This document shows, in pieces, positions 8,179-16,796 of a stretch of 64,000 nt of DNA. The stretch covers positions 152,599 to 216,598 of the forward strand of contig JAFUDX010000032.1 of NCBI GenBank assembly GCA_017464425.1, written 5' to 3'. Source of the stretch: Treponema sp. GTDB taxonomy: Bacteria; Spirochaetota; Spirochaetia; Treponematales; Treponemataceae. Within the stretch, counting starts at the first letter, position 1; each line of letters begins with the position of its first letter. Position numbers and translations under genes: made by a program. Under the pieces are notes generated by a model that saw only the letters and a program-made list of their open reading frames with translations, was not told the origin of the DNA and did no database searches.

Positions 8179-9213
8179 TCAAAAAAAGATATTTTTTATC
8201 AAATCTAACGCGGCTAATGCGGCGCAACTTGACATAAGCACATTCCGCGAAACCGTTTTCACTTGCCGCGACTTTTTAACGCCATATTTGCACCACATCG
8301 CAAAATGCTCGCAGTTGTTCCAGGCGATGTTGTACTGACCTTTCATCTCGCCGACCTGAGATTTCGCCCGTCGTATGGTCGATTTCGCGGAAAAAGACTT
8401 CCGATTCAGCGGCTTTTGAATTTCAAGCGGCGCGCCTTCCAAAAATTCTTCGACCGAAGTTTGCCTGACGACGGCGGTTTCAGGGTCAAGTTCCCGCCCG
8501 GAATCTGCCGAAAAGTGCACCACCTGATTTTCCCCGACATAAATTCCAAAATGACGATAAGAGCCTCGGTTTACCGAAACAATATCGCCTTTGTTCGGCG
8601 TTTCGTTTTCCACCGTCTCTTTTAAAGTGCGGTTTTTCAGTCCGATGATTTTTTGTCTGAAATACTCGTTTTTTTGCTCCAAATCTTCGGCGGAAGGAAT
8701 TCCCTTGATTCTTTCGACTTTTTCAGGAACATCGATTATCATTCGCGTGCGGTGAAACACGCTGAAAATTCCGCTCAATCCGACGCAGAGAACAGGAATT
8801 TTGTATGTCCGCGCGAGAAAGGCATAGCCCGACTTGAATTCGGAAATCCGCCCGTCCTCGTTGCACCGCCCTTCCGGGAAAATCACTATCGAGTGCCCCT
8901 TGTCTATCGCTTTTTTGGCAAGCAAAAACCATTCCGTGTCAAGATGATAGCGGTCGCAGGGAATACACTGCGCGAATTTCAAGAACCAATGCAATTTTTT
9001 GTTTTCGTACCAATCCTTTGCCACCACCGATGTTATTTTTCCGCGAAAAACGGTCTCCAACAGTATCGGGTCGAAAAAATGCGTGTGATTTGCGATGATG
9101 ACGCAGGGACTTTTCAATCTCCGGGACTGCACTTTCTTGTCCGTGAAAGTGATTTTTGGCTTGTAGAGAATAGTGACCAAGATTTTTAAAATGAAGCGTA
9201 CTATGGAACGCAT
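8179..9213 (-). CDS. PlsC-type acyltransferase fused to an LRAT-like domain
   Basis: This is a 344-residue fusion. Residues about 30-195 are a glycerophospholipid acyltransferase: the catalytic HxxxxD box is in NHTHFFDP and the substrate-binding FPEGR block follows. Residues about 205-320 resemble the LRAT/NlpC-P60 superfamily, with the first histidine in YRHFGIYVG and the catalytic NCEHF motif. The last 20 residues are hydrophobic and could anchor the protein in the membrane. PlsC enzymes move acyl groups onto lipids; LRAT proteins take acyl groups from phospholipids. Both active sites look intact. The gene is divergent from the TetR regulator (83 bp between starts), which may control it. 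I chose the start from the first ATG that includes the N-terminal amphipathic helix; the ribosome site is weak. Confidence 0.83.
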   Translation of the reverse strand: MRSIVRFILKILVTILYKPKITFTDKKVQSRRLKSPCVIIANHTHFFDPILLETVFRGKITSVVAKDWYENKKLHWFLKFAQCIPCDRYHLDTEWFLLAKKAIDKGHSIVIFPEGRCNEDGRISEFKSGYAFLARTYKIPVLCVGLSGIFSVFHRTRMIIDVPEKVERIKGIPSAEDLEQKNEYFRQKIIGLKNRTLKETVENETPNKGDIVSVNRGSYRHFGIYVGENQVVHFSADSGRELDPETAVVRQTSVEEFLEGAPLEIQKPLNRKSFSAKSTIRRAKSQVGEMKGQYNIAWNNCEHFAMWCKYGVKKSRQVKTVSRNVLMSSCAALAALDLIKNIFF

Positions 9214-9296
9214 GTCTCTACACTATCTGAAATTTCAGAAAAAAGAAGTTACAAAAAACGGTATTTTGTGGGATAATCAACAAAAAGAGGAATATT

Positions 9297-9863
9297 GTGG
9301 AAGAAAAATCGGCAAAAATTGACAAACGAATCACGAAAACCAAGCGGCTCATTCGGAACACCTTCGTTGAAATCTTAAAAGAGAAAAAACTCAGCGACAT
9401 TTCGGTGACGGAACTTTCCGAACGGGCAGAAATCGACCGGAAAACATTTTACTATCACTATGCGACTCCCGCCTCGATTCTTGAAGAAATTGAAAATGAA
9501 ATCAGCGCGAAACTGGAAATAATTTTCAGTTCAGAAGAAAGCAGCGACATTGAACGCATTTTCCCGCTCATCAACAATTTGCTCGAAAGCGACCCCTTGT
9601 ATCTGGAACTGGGAAAAAACAGCCGCGTGATGAACACGATTTCGCCCCGATTGAAGGCGATTCTCAAAGAAATAATAAAACGCAATTTTGCCCAAAAAAC
9701 ACACTTTTCCGACGAAAAATTTTCGGTATTCATAGAATTCGCCACAAGCGGACTGTTGGGCGTGTATTTGGACTATCTTTCAGGAAAGCAAGAAATTCCG
9801 CTCGCAAAAGTGTCTGAGTATGTGACTGAATTTTTCTTTACGGACTGGAAAACGCTTTTTTAG
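9297..9863 (+). CDS. TetR/AcrR family transcriptional regulator
   Basis: This 188-residue protein has an N-terminal TetR helix-turn-helix: LIRNTFVEILKEKKLSDISVTELSERAEIDRKTFYYHY (residues about 17-55), ending in the typical FYYHY recognition helix. The remaining residues are a helical ligand-binding domain with no assigned ligand. The start codon is GTG, supported by GAGG about 6 nt upstream. It is transcribed away from the PlsC-LRAT and oxidoreductase genes and faces the flavodoxin-fold oxidoreductase gene, so local control of this lipid/polyene block is the natural hypothesis, but no operator was identified. Confidence 0.9.
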   Translation: MEEKSAKIDKRITKTKRLIRNTFVEILKEKKLSDISVTELSERAEIDRKTFYYHYATPASILEEIENEISAKLEIIFSSEESSDIERIFPLINNLLESDPLYLELGKNSRVMNTISPRLKAILKEIIKRNFAQKTHFSDEKFSVFIEFATSGLLGVYLDYLSGKQEIPLAKVSEYVTEFFFTDWKTLF

Positions 9864-9920
9864 CGAAACATCTTCTTTCATCACAAGATTTTTCGCTTCG
9901 CTCAGAATGACACGCTTTAT

Positions 9921-10658
9921 TTATTTTTTTTGATTCTCTGCGTATGCGCCGTCCTCAATTTCCCAGAAACTGTCGACGAGCATTTTGTAAACGCTGTCTG
10001 AATAATACGGCTTTATCACTTCTTTTTTTGTCTCGTCAGAAAGGAAGCCATTTTCGGCGAATTCTCTTCCCGCAGCTTCGTATTTCGTGAGGAATTTGAC
10101 GAATCGCGGGCGGATTTTCATTGCGACCGCCGTTCTGATTTGCGGCGCGAAAATCGTTGTGTACTCACCTTTTCCAAAAATGCAGTCGAATTGCGCTTCG
10201 ATGGGGGCAAAAACCCGCCAGTCGCTCCATGCGCAGCCCGGAATCACGATGAAACTCTTTTTGCTTGCATCAAAACTGAATCCGTGGAATGGCCCGCTTT
10301 CGGGAACGGGAAGCCCCTCGTAACGGTGAAGAAGGCTCAACAGCCTGTCGAACAAGACTTTCATTTCGCCCGGAAGCCCGAAGATGAAAATCGGAAAACT
10401 CAGAATGATGATGTCTGATTCGAGGATTTTGTCTTTCACCATCTGCACATCGTCGCCCTGAATGACGCACTTTCCGTTCGTGCGCCCCCAGCAGGAAAGA
10501 CAGCCTTTACACGGCTTTACATGCAACGACGAGATGTTGATGATTTCGCTTTTGTATTCGCCCGTGCTTTCCAAGCCTTTTAAGAAGTTGTTCGTGACGA
10601 GCATGGTCGTGCTGTTTTCTTTTTTGGGGCTTCCGTTTAAAACAAGAACTTTTTTCAT
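9921..10658 (-). CDS. NAD(P)H-dependent FMN oxidoreductase, flavodoxin fold
   Basis: This 245-residue protein begins VLVLNGSPKKENSTT, the FMN-phosphate loop of the WrbA/NADPH-dependent FMN reductase group. A cysteine cluster CKGCLSCWGRTNGKC (residues about 51-65) resembles the iron-sulfur-flavoprotein pattern, and PIFIFGLPGEMK is the next flavin loop. It probably reduces a quinone, a flavin or an unsaturated compound; the substrate is unknown. It follows the FabZ-like dehydratase by 27 nt in the same direction, so it is probably the last gene of the ACP / KS-CLF / KR / DH operon. There is no obvious Shine-Dalgarno before the ATG, which suggests coupling to the gene upstream. Confidence 0.87.
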   Translation of the reverse strand: MKKVLVLNGSPKKENSTTMLVTNNFLKGLESTGEYKSEIINISSLHVKPCKGCLSCWGRTNGKCVIQGDDVQMVKDKILESDIIILSFPIFIFGLPGEMKVLFDRLLSLLHRYEGLPVPESGPFHGFSFDASKKSFIVIPGCAWSDWRVFAPIEAQFDCIFGKGEYTTIFAPQIRTAVAMKIRPRFVKFLTKYEAAGREFAENGFLSDETKKEVIKPYYSDSVYKMLVDSFWEIEDGAYAENQKK

Positions 10659-10685
10659 CGTTTTTTGTTTGTTGCTAGTTAAAAA

Positions 10686-11174
10686 TTATTTTCCGAGAGA
10701 GTCTTTTGGAATCGTCGTGAATGTGAGCGCACCTTTTGCACTGACTTTCCCGTCGATTTTTACCACACAGTCAAATCCGACAAGCACGCCACCACCCCGT
10801 GATTTTGTGACGGTGATTTCAAGACGGTCGCCCGGAATCGCGGGCTTAACGAGCTTGAAGCCGTCGATTTTGAGGAGCACATAGAGTTTGTCGTCCAAAT
10901 CTTCGGGAGATTTTTCGATGACGAGCGAGCAAAGCTGAGCGCACGCTTCTACAACGAGCACGCCCGGCATAATCGGAGTGCCCGGAAAATGCCCAATAAA
11001 ATACGGCTCGTTCACCGACACATTTTTGATGCCCGTTGCCGTAACATTCGGAACAAGCTCCGTGACTTTTTCAATCATCTGAAACGGCGGTCTTTGGGCA
11101 ATCTTCTCGCTGATTTCAAAAATATTCATTGTTTTTGGCGCGATTTCGCTTTTTTGTGTGTTGGCATCGCTCAT
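10686..11174 (-). CDS. FabZ-like 3-hydroxyacyl-ACP dehydratase
   Basis: This 162-residue protein has a hot-dog fold with the FabZ active-site block: the catalytic histidine in YFIGHFPGTPIMPG and the catalytic glutamate in VVEACAQ. It removes water from 3-hydroxyacyl-ACP to give the trans-2-enoyl product. The ATG overlaps the stop of the FabG-like gene (ATGA), so the two are translationally coupled. The extra N-terminal 17 residues are polar and probably disordered. In the family this is either the housekeeping dehydratase of fatty acid synthesis or the dehydratase of a polyene pathway (ApeI/ApeP type); the KS-CLF partner argues for the second, but the sequence does not settle it. Confidence 0.9.
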   Translation of the reverse strand: MSDANTQKSEIAPKTMNIFEISEKIAQRPPFQMIEKVTELVPNVTATGIKNVSVNEPYFIGHFPGTPIMPGVLVVEACAQLCSLVIEKSPEDLDDKLYVLLKIDGFKLVKPAIPGDRLEITVTKSRGGGVLVGFDCVVKIDGKVSAKGALTFTTIPKDSLGK

Positions 11175-11902
11175 AATGAAAGTCCTCCGTCCAAAACGAT
11201 TGTCTGCCCCGTGACATACGAGAACGAGTCAGAAACGAGCGCAGAAACCACATTCGCAACATCTTCGGCAGTGCCAAAGCGACCTTGCGGAATCGCCTTT
11301 ATATATTCGTCACGCTTTTCTTGGGGAATTGCGTCAATCATTTCGGTTGCGATAAAGCCAGGGCACACCGCGTTCACCCTGATTCCCTGCGGACCGAGTT
11401 CTTTTGCGAGCGTTTGAGTCATTGAATTGACCGCACCCTTTGTTGCCGAATACACGCTCTGCCCCGGAAGCGCGAATTTTGAGCTTACCGAAGACATATT
11501 GATGATGACGCCTGATTTTTGCTTGAACATTTTGAGCGCGACCGACTGAGCGCAGTAGAAATAGCCTTTTACATTTAAGTCGAAGCACTTGTCGAGCGTG
11601 TCTTTTTGGAGCATGAGCAAGAATTCATCGCGGACGATGCCCGCATTGTTCACCAAAACATCGATTCTGCCGTACGCCTTGTAGACATCGCGCACCATCG
11701 CCTTGACTTGCGCAAGGTCAGAGACATCGGCTTTGTACAGCATGCCCTCGCCACCCGCAGCAGTGATTTCATCAAGCGTTTCTTTGGCGGCATCGTCAGA
11801 AGAAGAATAGTTCACCACGACCGTGTAGCCGTCCTTCGCGAGCTTTATGGCACATGCCTTTCCGATTCCTTTTGAAGAACCAGTTACGATTGCAACTTTC
11901 AT
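11171..11902 (-). CDS. FabG-like 3-oxoacyl-ACP reductase
   Basis: This 243-residue short-chain dehydrogenase has the NADP(H) motif TGSSKGIGKA at the N-terminus, NNAG at about residue 86, and the catalytic Ser-Tyr-Lys set (SSVSSKFALPGQSVYSATKG). It ends with the family-typical VTGQTIVLDGG. It reduces 3-oxoacyl-ACP to 3-hydroxyacyl-ACP. I chose the ATG at 11902 because AAGGAG lies 6 nt upstream and homology starts there; a longer frame would run into the KS-CLF gene. It sits 10 nt after KS-CLF and overlaps the dehydratase by 4 nt, giving the order ACP, KS-CLF, KR, DH. Confidence 0.93.
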   Translation of the reverse strand: MKVAIVTGSSKGIGKACAIKLAKDGYTVVVNYSSSDDAAKETLDEITAAGGEGMLYKADVSDLAQVKAMVRDVYKAYGRIDVLVNNAGIVRDEFLLMLQKDTLDKCFDLNVKGYFYCAQSVALKMFKQKSGVIINMSSVSSKFALPGQSVYSATKGAVNSMTQTLAKELGPQGIRVNAVCPGFIATEMIDAIPQEKRDEYIKAIPQGRFGTAEDVANVVSALVSDSFSYVTGQTIVLDGGLSL

Positions 11903-11912
11903 TTTGCGCTCC

Positions 11913-14312
11913 TTATTTTCCGATGACAACAGCTGTGTAAGAACCGCCCGTCGCAAATGATGTGACGAGAACCTTCTTCCAGCCCTTTGACTCTGCACGC
12001 TTTTTCTCGACAGAGCCGTCTTTTGTGATAAAGTATGCGTCGTCTGTTTCGATGTCACCGTTCAACATCAATGCCGCGTGAGCCGCCGCAAGTGTTGCGC
12101 TTCCGGCTCTGCCCTCACCTGCACGTTCCTTTACCTGAACGACAGGGAGCGAGCCGATTTTGTCTTTGAAAACGCGGATGTATGATTCTTTTTCGATAGT
12201 GTCAAGCGCGTTTAAGCCGTTTGCAAATCCGAACACGGCATCAATTTCGTCAATTGTGACATTTGCGTCTTTTAATGCAGAAGCAATCGCTGTGTCCAAT
12301 GCCTCGCCAGAGCCGGTGAGCGTTCCGAATTTGACATTCTTTCGCCCCGTGCCATAGCCGAGCACATAGCCGTAAATCTTTGAGCCGCGCTTTTTTGCGT
12401 ACTCTTCGGTTTCAAGAAGAAGCGAAACGCTGCCGTCGCCAAGCACAAAGCCGTTTGACGCAGAATACGGAGCAACGACTTTATCTGCCGTAAGCCCCAG
12501 CTTTTCGTAGAATTCTGAAATAATCGGGATATTTTCGTCAGTGCCCGTTGCGAGCATTGCCTGTTCCTGATTGTCGTGAATGACATTCATCGCATAGCCG
12601 ATGCTGCCCAATCCTGACTGCGGACCGCTCGTAATCGTAACGCCGTAGCCTTTGATTCCAGAGCAGATTGAAAGGTAGCCACCTGCCGCATTGTAGACCG
12701 TGTGCGGGAATTTGAACGCGCTGCCCTTTGCATTTCCCATTTTTGCAATCAATTCGCCAAAGTCGCAGCTTGAGCCTAATCCGCCCTCGCTCGTTCCGAC
12801 GATGATTCCGATGTCTTTTTCGGTTTCTTCGGTAATGGCGAAATTGCCGTCTTTTAGCGCGCGCATACCTGAGACCGTCTGCAACTGACCGAGATTGTCG
12901 AGCTTTCGGTAGAATGCCATTTTGATTCCAAGCTCGTTGTAGTCTTCTTCCGTGATTTCTGAGTGGATAGAAGTTCCGCTTGGTTTGAAGCCGTTTTTGA
13001 CGGATTGAATATATGATTCCTTGCTGTTACCGAGCACACTGACGATGCCGATACCAGTAAGTGCGATTTTCTTGTCTTTTGCTTCCTGACTTTTGACATC
13101 GCCAGGCTTTTTAGAGAAGATGATGCTTGCGTTCGTGCCGCCAAAAGCAAAATTGTTGCTCATAACGCTTACTAATTCTTTTGACTTTGGCTTGTTCTGA
13201 ACGAAATCGAGCCGACCAGCCTTCTCTTTGAGTTTTTCTGAATCTTCAGCGGTGTAGTTCAATGTAGGCAAAACGGTGTTCGTGGTAAGAGCCTTTACGC
13301 TGAATACCGCTTCGATAGCACCCGCCGCGCCAAGACAGTGACCTGTCATGACTTTTGTAGAACTTGCGCTGATTTCTGGATTTTCTTCGTCAAAGACGGC
13401 ATGGAGAGAAAGAATCTCAGCATTATCGTTCTTTGCCGTGCCCGTTCCGTGCCCGTTGACATATCCGATGTCTGTTTTTGAGATGCCGGAATTTTTGATT
13501 GCGCGGTTGATTGCCTCAATCTGGCACAATCCGTCCTGTCGCGGAGCGGTAATGTGATGGGCATCGCTCGTGACGCTTGAGCCCAACACTTCGCAATAGA
13601 GTTTTGCGTTTCGCTTTTTTGCATGCTCGTATGACTCAACGATGACGATACCCGCGCCCTCACCGAGCGTGATTCCCGTGCAGTGATTGAACGGAGAGCA
13701 GCCGTTTTCGTCGAGCGCATGAAGCGAGAGAAAGCCTGCATACGGAATAGAAGCGAATGAGTCCGCTCCGCCCGCAATGACCACATCGGCTTTTCCGGCG
13801 CGGATTAAGTCGCAGGCATAGGCAACGGAAATCGTTCCTGCCGCGCACGCGTTCGCCACATTGGTGACGATTCCGCCCGCATGGCAGGTTTCGGCAACCT
13901 GAGAAGCAATCGCTGCGATAGGCATTTTAAGGATGTCGTCCTTTCTGCGACCGTCGATTGGATAGTTTCCGACGCTGATTGCTCCACCAACGCAGCTTCC
14001 GATAATGACGCTCACGCGCCCATCATCGCCAAAATCGCCCAATCCCGCATCGGTCAAAGCCTCTTTTGCTGCCTTAATGCAGAGTTTTGAAGCCCTGTCC
14101 TTTTCGTAGGGAGCGTCGATTTCCATGTCCAACGTGTCGCACTGCACTTCGGCGGCAAGGTCAGCGTAGCAGTTCGTCGTGTCAACGGAAGTCGTCTTGT
14201 GAATTCCTGAAACTGAGTTCAAAGCGTTTTTCCATGTTTCTTCGACATTGTTTCCAATCGCGCAGATGACGCCAAGACCCGTCACCACGCAGCGTTTTTC
14301 TTCAGGTGTCAT
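11913..14312 (-). CDS. Ketosynthase fused to a catalytically dead ketosynthase (KS-CLF fusion)
   Basis: This 799-residue protein contains two complete thiolase-fold ketosynthase modules. Module 1 (about 1-410) is active: the nucleophile is Cys156 in NVANACAAGT, and both catalytic histidines are present (NGHGTGT near 292, MTGHCLGAAG near 327). Module 2 (about 418-799) begins again with IALTGIGIVSVLG, but the nucleophile position reads TSGPQSGLGS with no cysteine, the first histidine motif reads GFANGLN and the second reads GEGRAGSA, so all three catalytic residues are lost. This mirrors KS-alpha plus chain-length-factor (KS-beta) pairs of type II polyketide synthases, here on one chain. The following genes are KR and DH and the preceding gene is an ACP. 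Normal fatty-acid FabF is about half this size. Confidence 0.93.
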   Translation of the reverse strand: MTPEEKRCVVTGLGVICAIGNNVEETWKNALNSVSGIHKTTSVDTTNCYADLAAEVQCDTLDMEIDAPYEKDRASKLCIKAAKEALTDAGLGDFGDDGRVSVIIGSCVGGAISVGNYPIDGRRKDDILKMPIAAIASQVAETCHAGGIVTNVANACAAGTISVAYACDLIRAGKADVVIAGGADSFASIPYAGFLSLHALDENGCSPFNHCTGITLGEGAGIVIVESYEHAKKRNAKLYCEVLGSSVTSDAHHITAPRQDGLCQIEAINRAIKNSGISKTDIGYVNGHGTGTAKNDNAEILSLHAVFDEENPEISASSTKVMTGHCLGAAGAIEAVFSVKALTTNTVLPTLNYTAEDSEKLKEKAGRLDFVQNKPKSKELVSVMSNNFAFGGTNASIIFSKKPGDVKSQEAKDKKIALTGIGIVSVLGNSKESYIQSVKNGFKPSGTSIHSEITEEDYNELGIKMAFYRKLDNLGQLQTVSGMRALKDGNFAITEETEKDIGIIVGTSEGGLGSSCDFGELIAKMGNAKGSAFKFPHTVYNAAGGYLSICSGIKGYGVTITSGPQSGLGSIGYAMNVIHDNQEQAMLATGTDENIPIISEFYEKLGLTADKVVAPYSASNGFVLGDGSVSLLLETEEYAKKRGSKIYGYVLGYGTGRKNVKFGTLTGSGEALDTAIASALKDANVTIDEIDAVFGFANGLNALDTIEKESYIRVFKDKIGSLPVVQVKERAGEGRAGSATLAAAHAALMLNGDIETDDAYFITKDGSVEKKRAESKGWKKVLVTSFATGGSYTAVVIGK

Positions 14313-14371
14313 AAATAATTCCGTATGTTTGTTAGTTTTTGTTGCAGTTTTTCTGAAAGTATGCGCGTTTA

Positions 14372-14614
14372 TTACGCATTTTCAACGATGAAAGATGAAA
14401 TTGACTCGATGGTGAGAAAGTTTTCTCGTGCAGCACCAGCCATTGAAACGCCAAATTCATCATCAACAAAAGAAATGATTTCCAATGAATCAACAGAGTC
14501 GAGACCGATTTCTTCTCCGAAAAGTTCTGTGTCATCGTTAAGCATAGAGCCATCGACTCCGAGATTTGATTCAAAGAATCCCTTGAGCTTTGTTTTAACT
14601 TCTTCTTTGTTCAT
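14372..14614 (-). CDS. Acyl carrier protein
   Basis: This 80-residue acidic helical protein carries the phosphopantetheine attachment serine at about residue 40 in GLDSVDSLE. Its length and composition are normal for an ACP. It holds the growing acyl or polyketide chain as a thioester. It is the first gene of the minus-strand set (ACP, KS-CLF, KR, DH, oxidoreductase), 59 nt before KS-CLF. The serine environment (DSVDSLE instead of the DSLDTVE seen in many fatty-acid ACPs) fits a specialised carrier, but this alone does not decide between fatty acid and polyketide use. Confidence 0.92.
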   Translation of the reverse strand: MNKEEVKTKLKGFFESNLGVDGSMLNDDTELFGEEIGLDSVDSLEIISFVDDEFGVSMAGAARENFLTIESISSFIVENA

Positions 14615-14751
14615 GTTAGTCCTCGCTATATATAAATTTATTCTTAAAAAAGAATATCTTACATTATAGTATAAAGCAAAATTATATCACTTTCAAAGGT
14701 TTTATGGAAGTGCGTATAGAAAAAACATCAGAAACCGTGTATAATTTACCT

Positions 14752-15471
14752 ATGGAACTAATCCACATAGACGACAGAATTTCGTATATTCCAGCCACAG
14801 AAAATCCTCTTTCAGCCGATGTGGGCATTGTCGAGGGAGACGATGCCGTCTGGTTCTTTGATGTTGGCTCTGAAGATAGTGTCGCAACATTTATCGAAAA
14901 CTACGACACAGGATTCAATTCTAAGTCAGAACGCAAAAAAAAGTTCGCCGTTATCTCGCATTTTCACACAGACCACACGGCAAATCTTCCCCGCATACAT
15001 TTTGACAAAATCTTTTTAGGAAAATACACACTCAAATATCTCAAAATCATACAAAATTCAAGCGAATTGCAGGCAGAATACGGTTCAGACACGCCGACGA
15101 TTCAAACAAATGCGGATTTTTCTTTTGAAGATGTGTGCCAGATTATCACTGAGCCAATCGAAGTCGATGACGGAATCAAGCTGCGAATTGCTGAAATTCC
15201 AAGCAGTCACACAAAGGGCGCGGTGTATTTGCAGGCAGGAAAATACACATTTTTGGGCGACGCCACCTTCTACGGCTACAAGCGCGAAAAAAAATTCTAC
15301 AATGTGCAGCTTTTACAGCAAGAAATCGCGGCATTAAAAGAAATCGACTCGGCATTTTTCCTTTTGAGCCATCGCCGGCATTTTACGAAGCAAAAAAAGG
15401 CTGTCGTTACGCTTTTAGAGCAAATTTACAATGTCAGAAAGCCAGACGCAACCGAAATAGAGATTTTCTAA
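14752..15471 (+). CDS. Metallo-beta-lactamase-fold hydrolase
   Basis: This 239-residue protein has the metal-binding HxHxDH motif (SHFHTDHT, residues about 73-80) with further candidate ligands in SSHTKGA and the GDATF segment, so it should bind two metal ions and cleave a phospho-, thio- or lactone ester. The substrate is unknown. The ATG at 14752 starts the typical N-terminus (MELIHIDDRI) and lies 6 nt after a TATAAT box, suggesting a leaderless mRNA; an alternative ATG at 14704, preceded by AAAGG, would add 16 residues. It is divergent from the ACP gene and its 3' end overlaps thrC on the other strand by 4 nt. A thioesterase-like role in the neighbouring pathway is only a guess. Confidence 0.82.
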   Translation: MELIHIDDRISYIPATENPLSADVGIVEGDDAVWFFDVGSEDSVATFIENYDTGFNSKSERKKKFAVISHFHTDHTANLPRIHFDKIFLGKYTLKYLKIIQNSSELQAEYGSDTPTIQTNADFSFEDVCQIITEPIEVDDGIKLRIAEIPSSHTKGAVYLQAGKYTFLGDATFYGYKREKKFYNVQLLQQEIAALKEIDSAFFLLSHRRHFTKQKKAVVTLLEQIYNVRKPDATEIEIF

Positions 15472-16775
15472 AGTTCATCCGCCATTGCAAGAATCACTTC
15501 CATCGCGCTTCCTAAATACGGGCGATTAAGCACGGTGTGACGAAGCGCATCCTCAATTCGCTCAGGCATTTCTGGGGCTTCTCCAAGCGTGTGGCGGATA
15601 AATTCAGATTTTACGGTAGGATGATCGCGCATAACGAGAACCACGCTCGCATCATCTTCTTCGATTATTTCTTTTCGTTTGAGGGCTGCGGCATACGCAC
15701 GGCTCGTTGATTTATCGGCATACACATTGTAATCCAAAAACAGCTTTCGGCAGGCATCTTCTGTCTCTTTTTTAGAAACTTCCGCAGGATACACAAAATG
15801 CTTCATCATAAGCTCGTTTGTTCCAAAAATTTCTTCAAGCCGCTCAAGATTTGACGGACTGGCAGGATCGGCAACTCCGCGCTTTGAAAGAGAGACAATG
15901 CTGTCCATAATCTCGCAATTTCCAGTCAAATCAACTTTGATTTCATCGGTCGTGGGGCAGATAAAGCCGTTCACGGGGAGCGAAAGCCGCCACGAGTACA
16001 AGCCCGCCACCAAATTTGAGTAATTTCCGCACGGCATCGCATAGAAAATATCGCCACTCACTTGATTTTTGAGGCGGCTGAATGCATAGGGGTAAAAAAA
16101 TGTCTGTGCCATAAGTCGCCCGATATTCGCCGTATTCGCCACCGTAAGATGATATTTTTCAACAAAATCACGATCAGCAAAAATTTCACGAACGATTTCA
16201 TGGCAGGTATGTTCACTTCCGTCAATTTCAATGGGAAGCACATTTCCGCCGTTCCAGACAAAATCGCTTTCTTCAAGCCCGCGCACAAAGCCACGCGGAT
16301 ATAACAAAACTGCTTTCAAATGGGATTTTCCTCGAATCGCACGGGCAAGGCTCGCTCCCAGTTCACCGACAGTCGCGTCAAGAAAAACAGCATGCCCGCC
16401 ATTCATCGTGAGAATCGTTTCAAGACAATTTACCAGATACGAAATGCCGAATTCTTTATGGCTTCCCGTAGGCGTGTGATACAGTTCAAGCGTAAACAGA
16501 TTATTATCAAGCCGGCGCACCTTTGGCGAAAACGGAAACGCCTTCGTCGCTATCGTTTCACAAATAATCGGGGAAAATTCATCGTTGATGCAGGCAGAGG
16601 TAAGAGAGCCAGCTATACTCTGAAAAGTCGTGCGCTCATTCGTATACAAGAGCCATTTTCGCAAATCGGCAAAATTTTCAGGAATGTACAATCCGCCGTC
16701 ACAAGGCATACAATTAAGAACTGACTGAGCGAAATTCACCTGATTCGATGAATCTCGTGTAGAAATAAACTTCAT
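15468..16775 (-). CDS. thrC: Threonine synthase
   Basis: This 435-residue PLP enzyme of the ThrC family converts O-phosphohomoserine to threonine. The N-terminal block (STRDSSNQVNFAQSVLNCMPCDGGLYIPE) is characteristic, the PLP lysine lies in TGSHKEFG (about residue 111; the usual form is xSFKDFG), and the glycine-rich phosphate loop is in CGNYSNLVAG. It is the third gene of a fabF-DUF3943-thrC set with short gaps (21 nt after DUF3943). The lysine context with His instead of Phe is slightly unusual but the key residue is present. Length is normal for the bacterial short form. Confidence 0.88.
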   Translation of the reverse strand: MKFISTRDSSNQVNFAQSVLNCMPCDGGLYIPENFADLRKWLLYTNERTTFQSIAGSLTSACINDEFSPIICETIATKAFPFSPKVRRLDNNLFTLELYHTPTGSHKEFGISYLVNCLETILTMNGGHAVFLDATVGELGASLARAIRGKSHLKAVLLYPRGFVRGLEESDFVWNGGNVLPIEIDGSEHTCHEIVREIFADRDFVEKYHLTVANTANIGRLMAQTFFYPYAFSRLKNQVSGDIFYAMPCGNYSNLVAGLYSWRLSLPVNGFICPTTDEIKVDLTGNCEIMDSIVSLSKRGVADPASPSNLERLEEIFGTNELMMKHFVYPAEVSKKETEDACRKLFLDYNVYADKSTSRAYAAALKRKEIIEEDDASVVLVMRDHPTVKSEFIRHTLGEAPEMPERIEDALRHTVLNRPYLGSAMEVILAMADEL

Positions 16776-16796
16776 TTTTCCCCACCCTCACAAAAC

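Noticed and set aside
8653..9189. 178-codon plus-strand frame opposite the PlsC-LRAT gene
   Set aside because: Antisense shadow; the minus-strand frame has two complete active-site motif sets.
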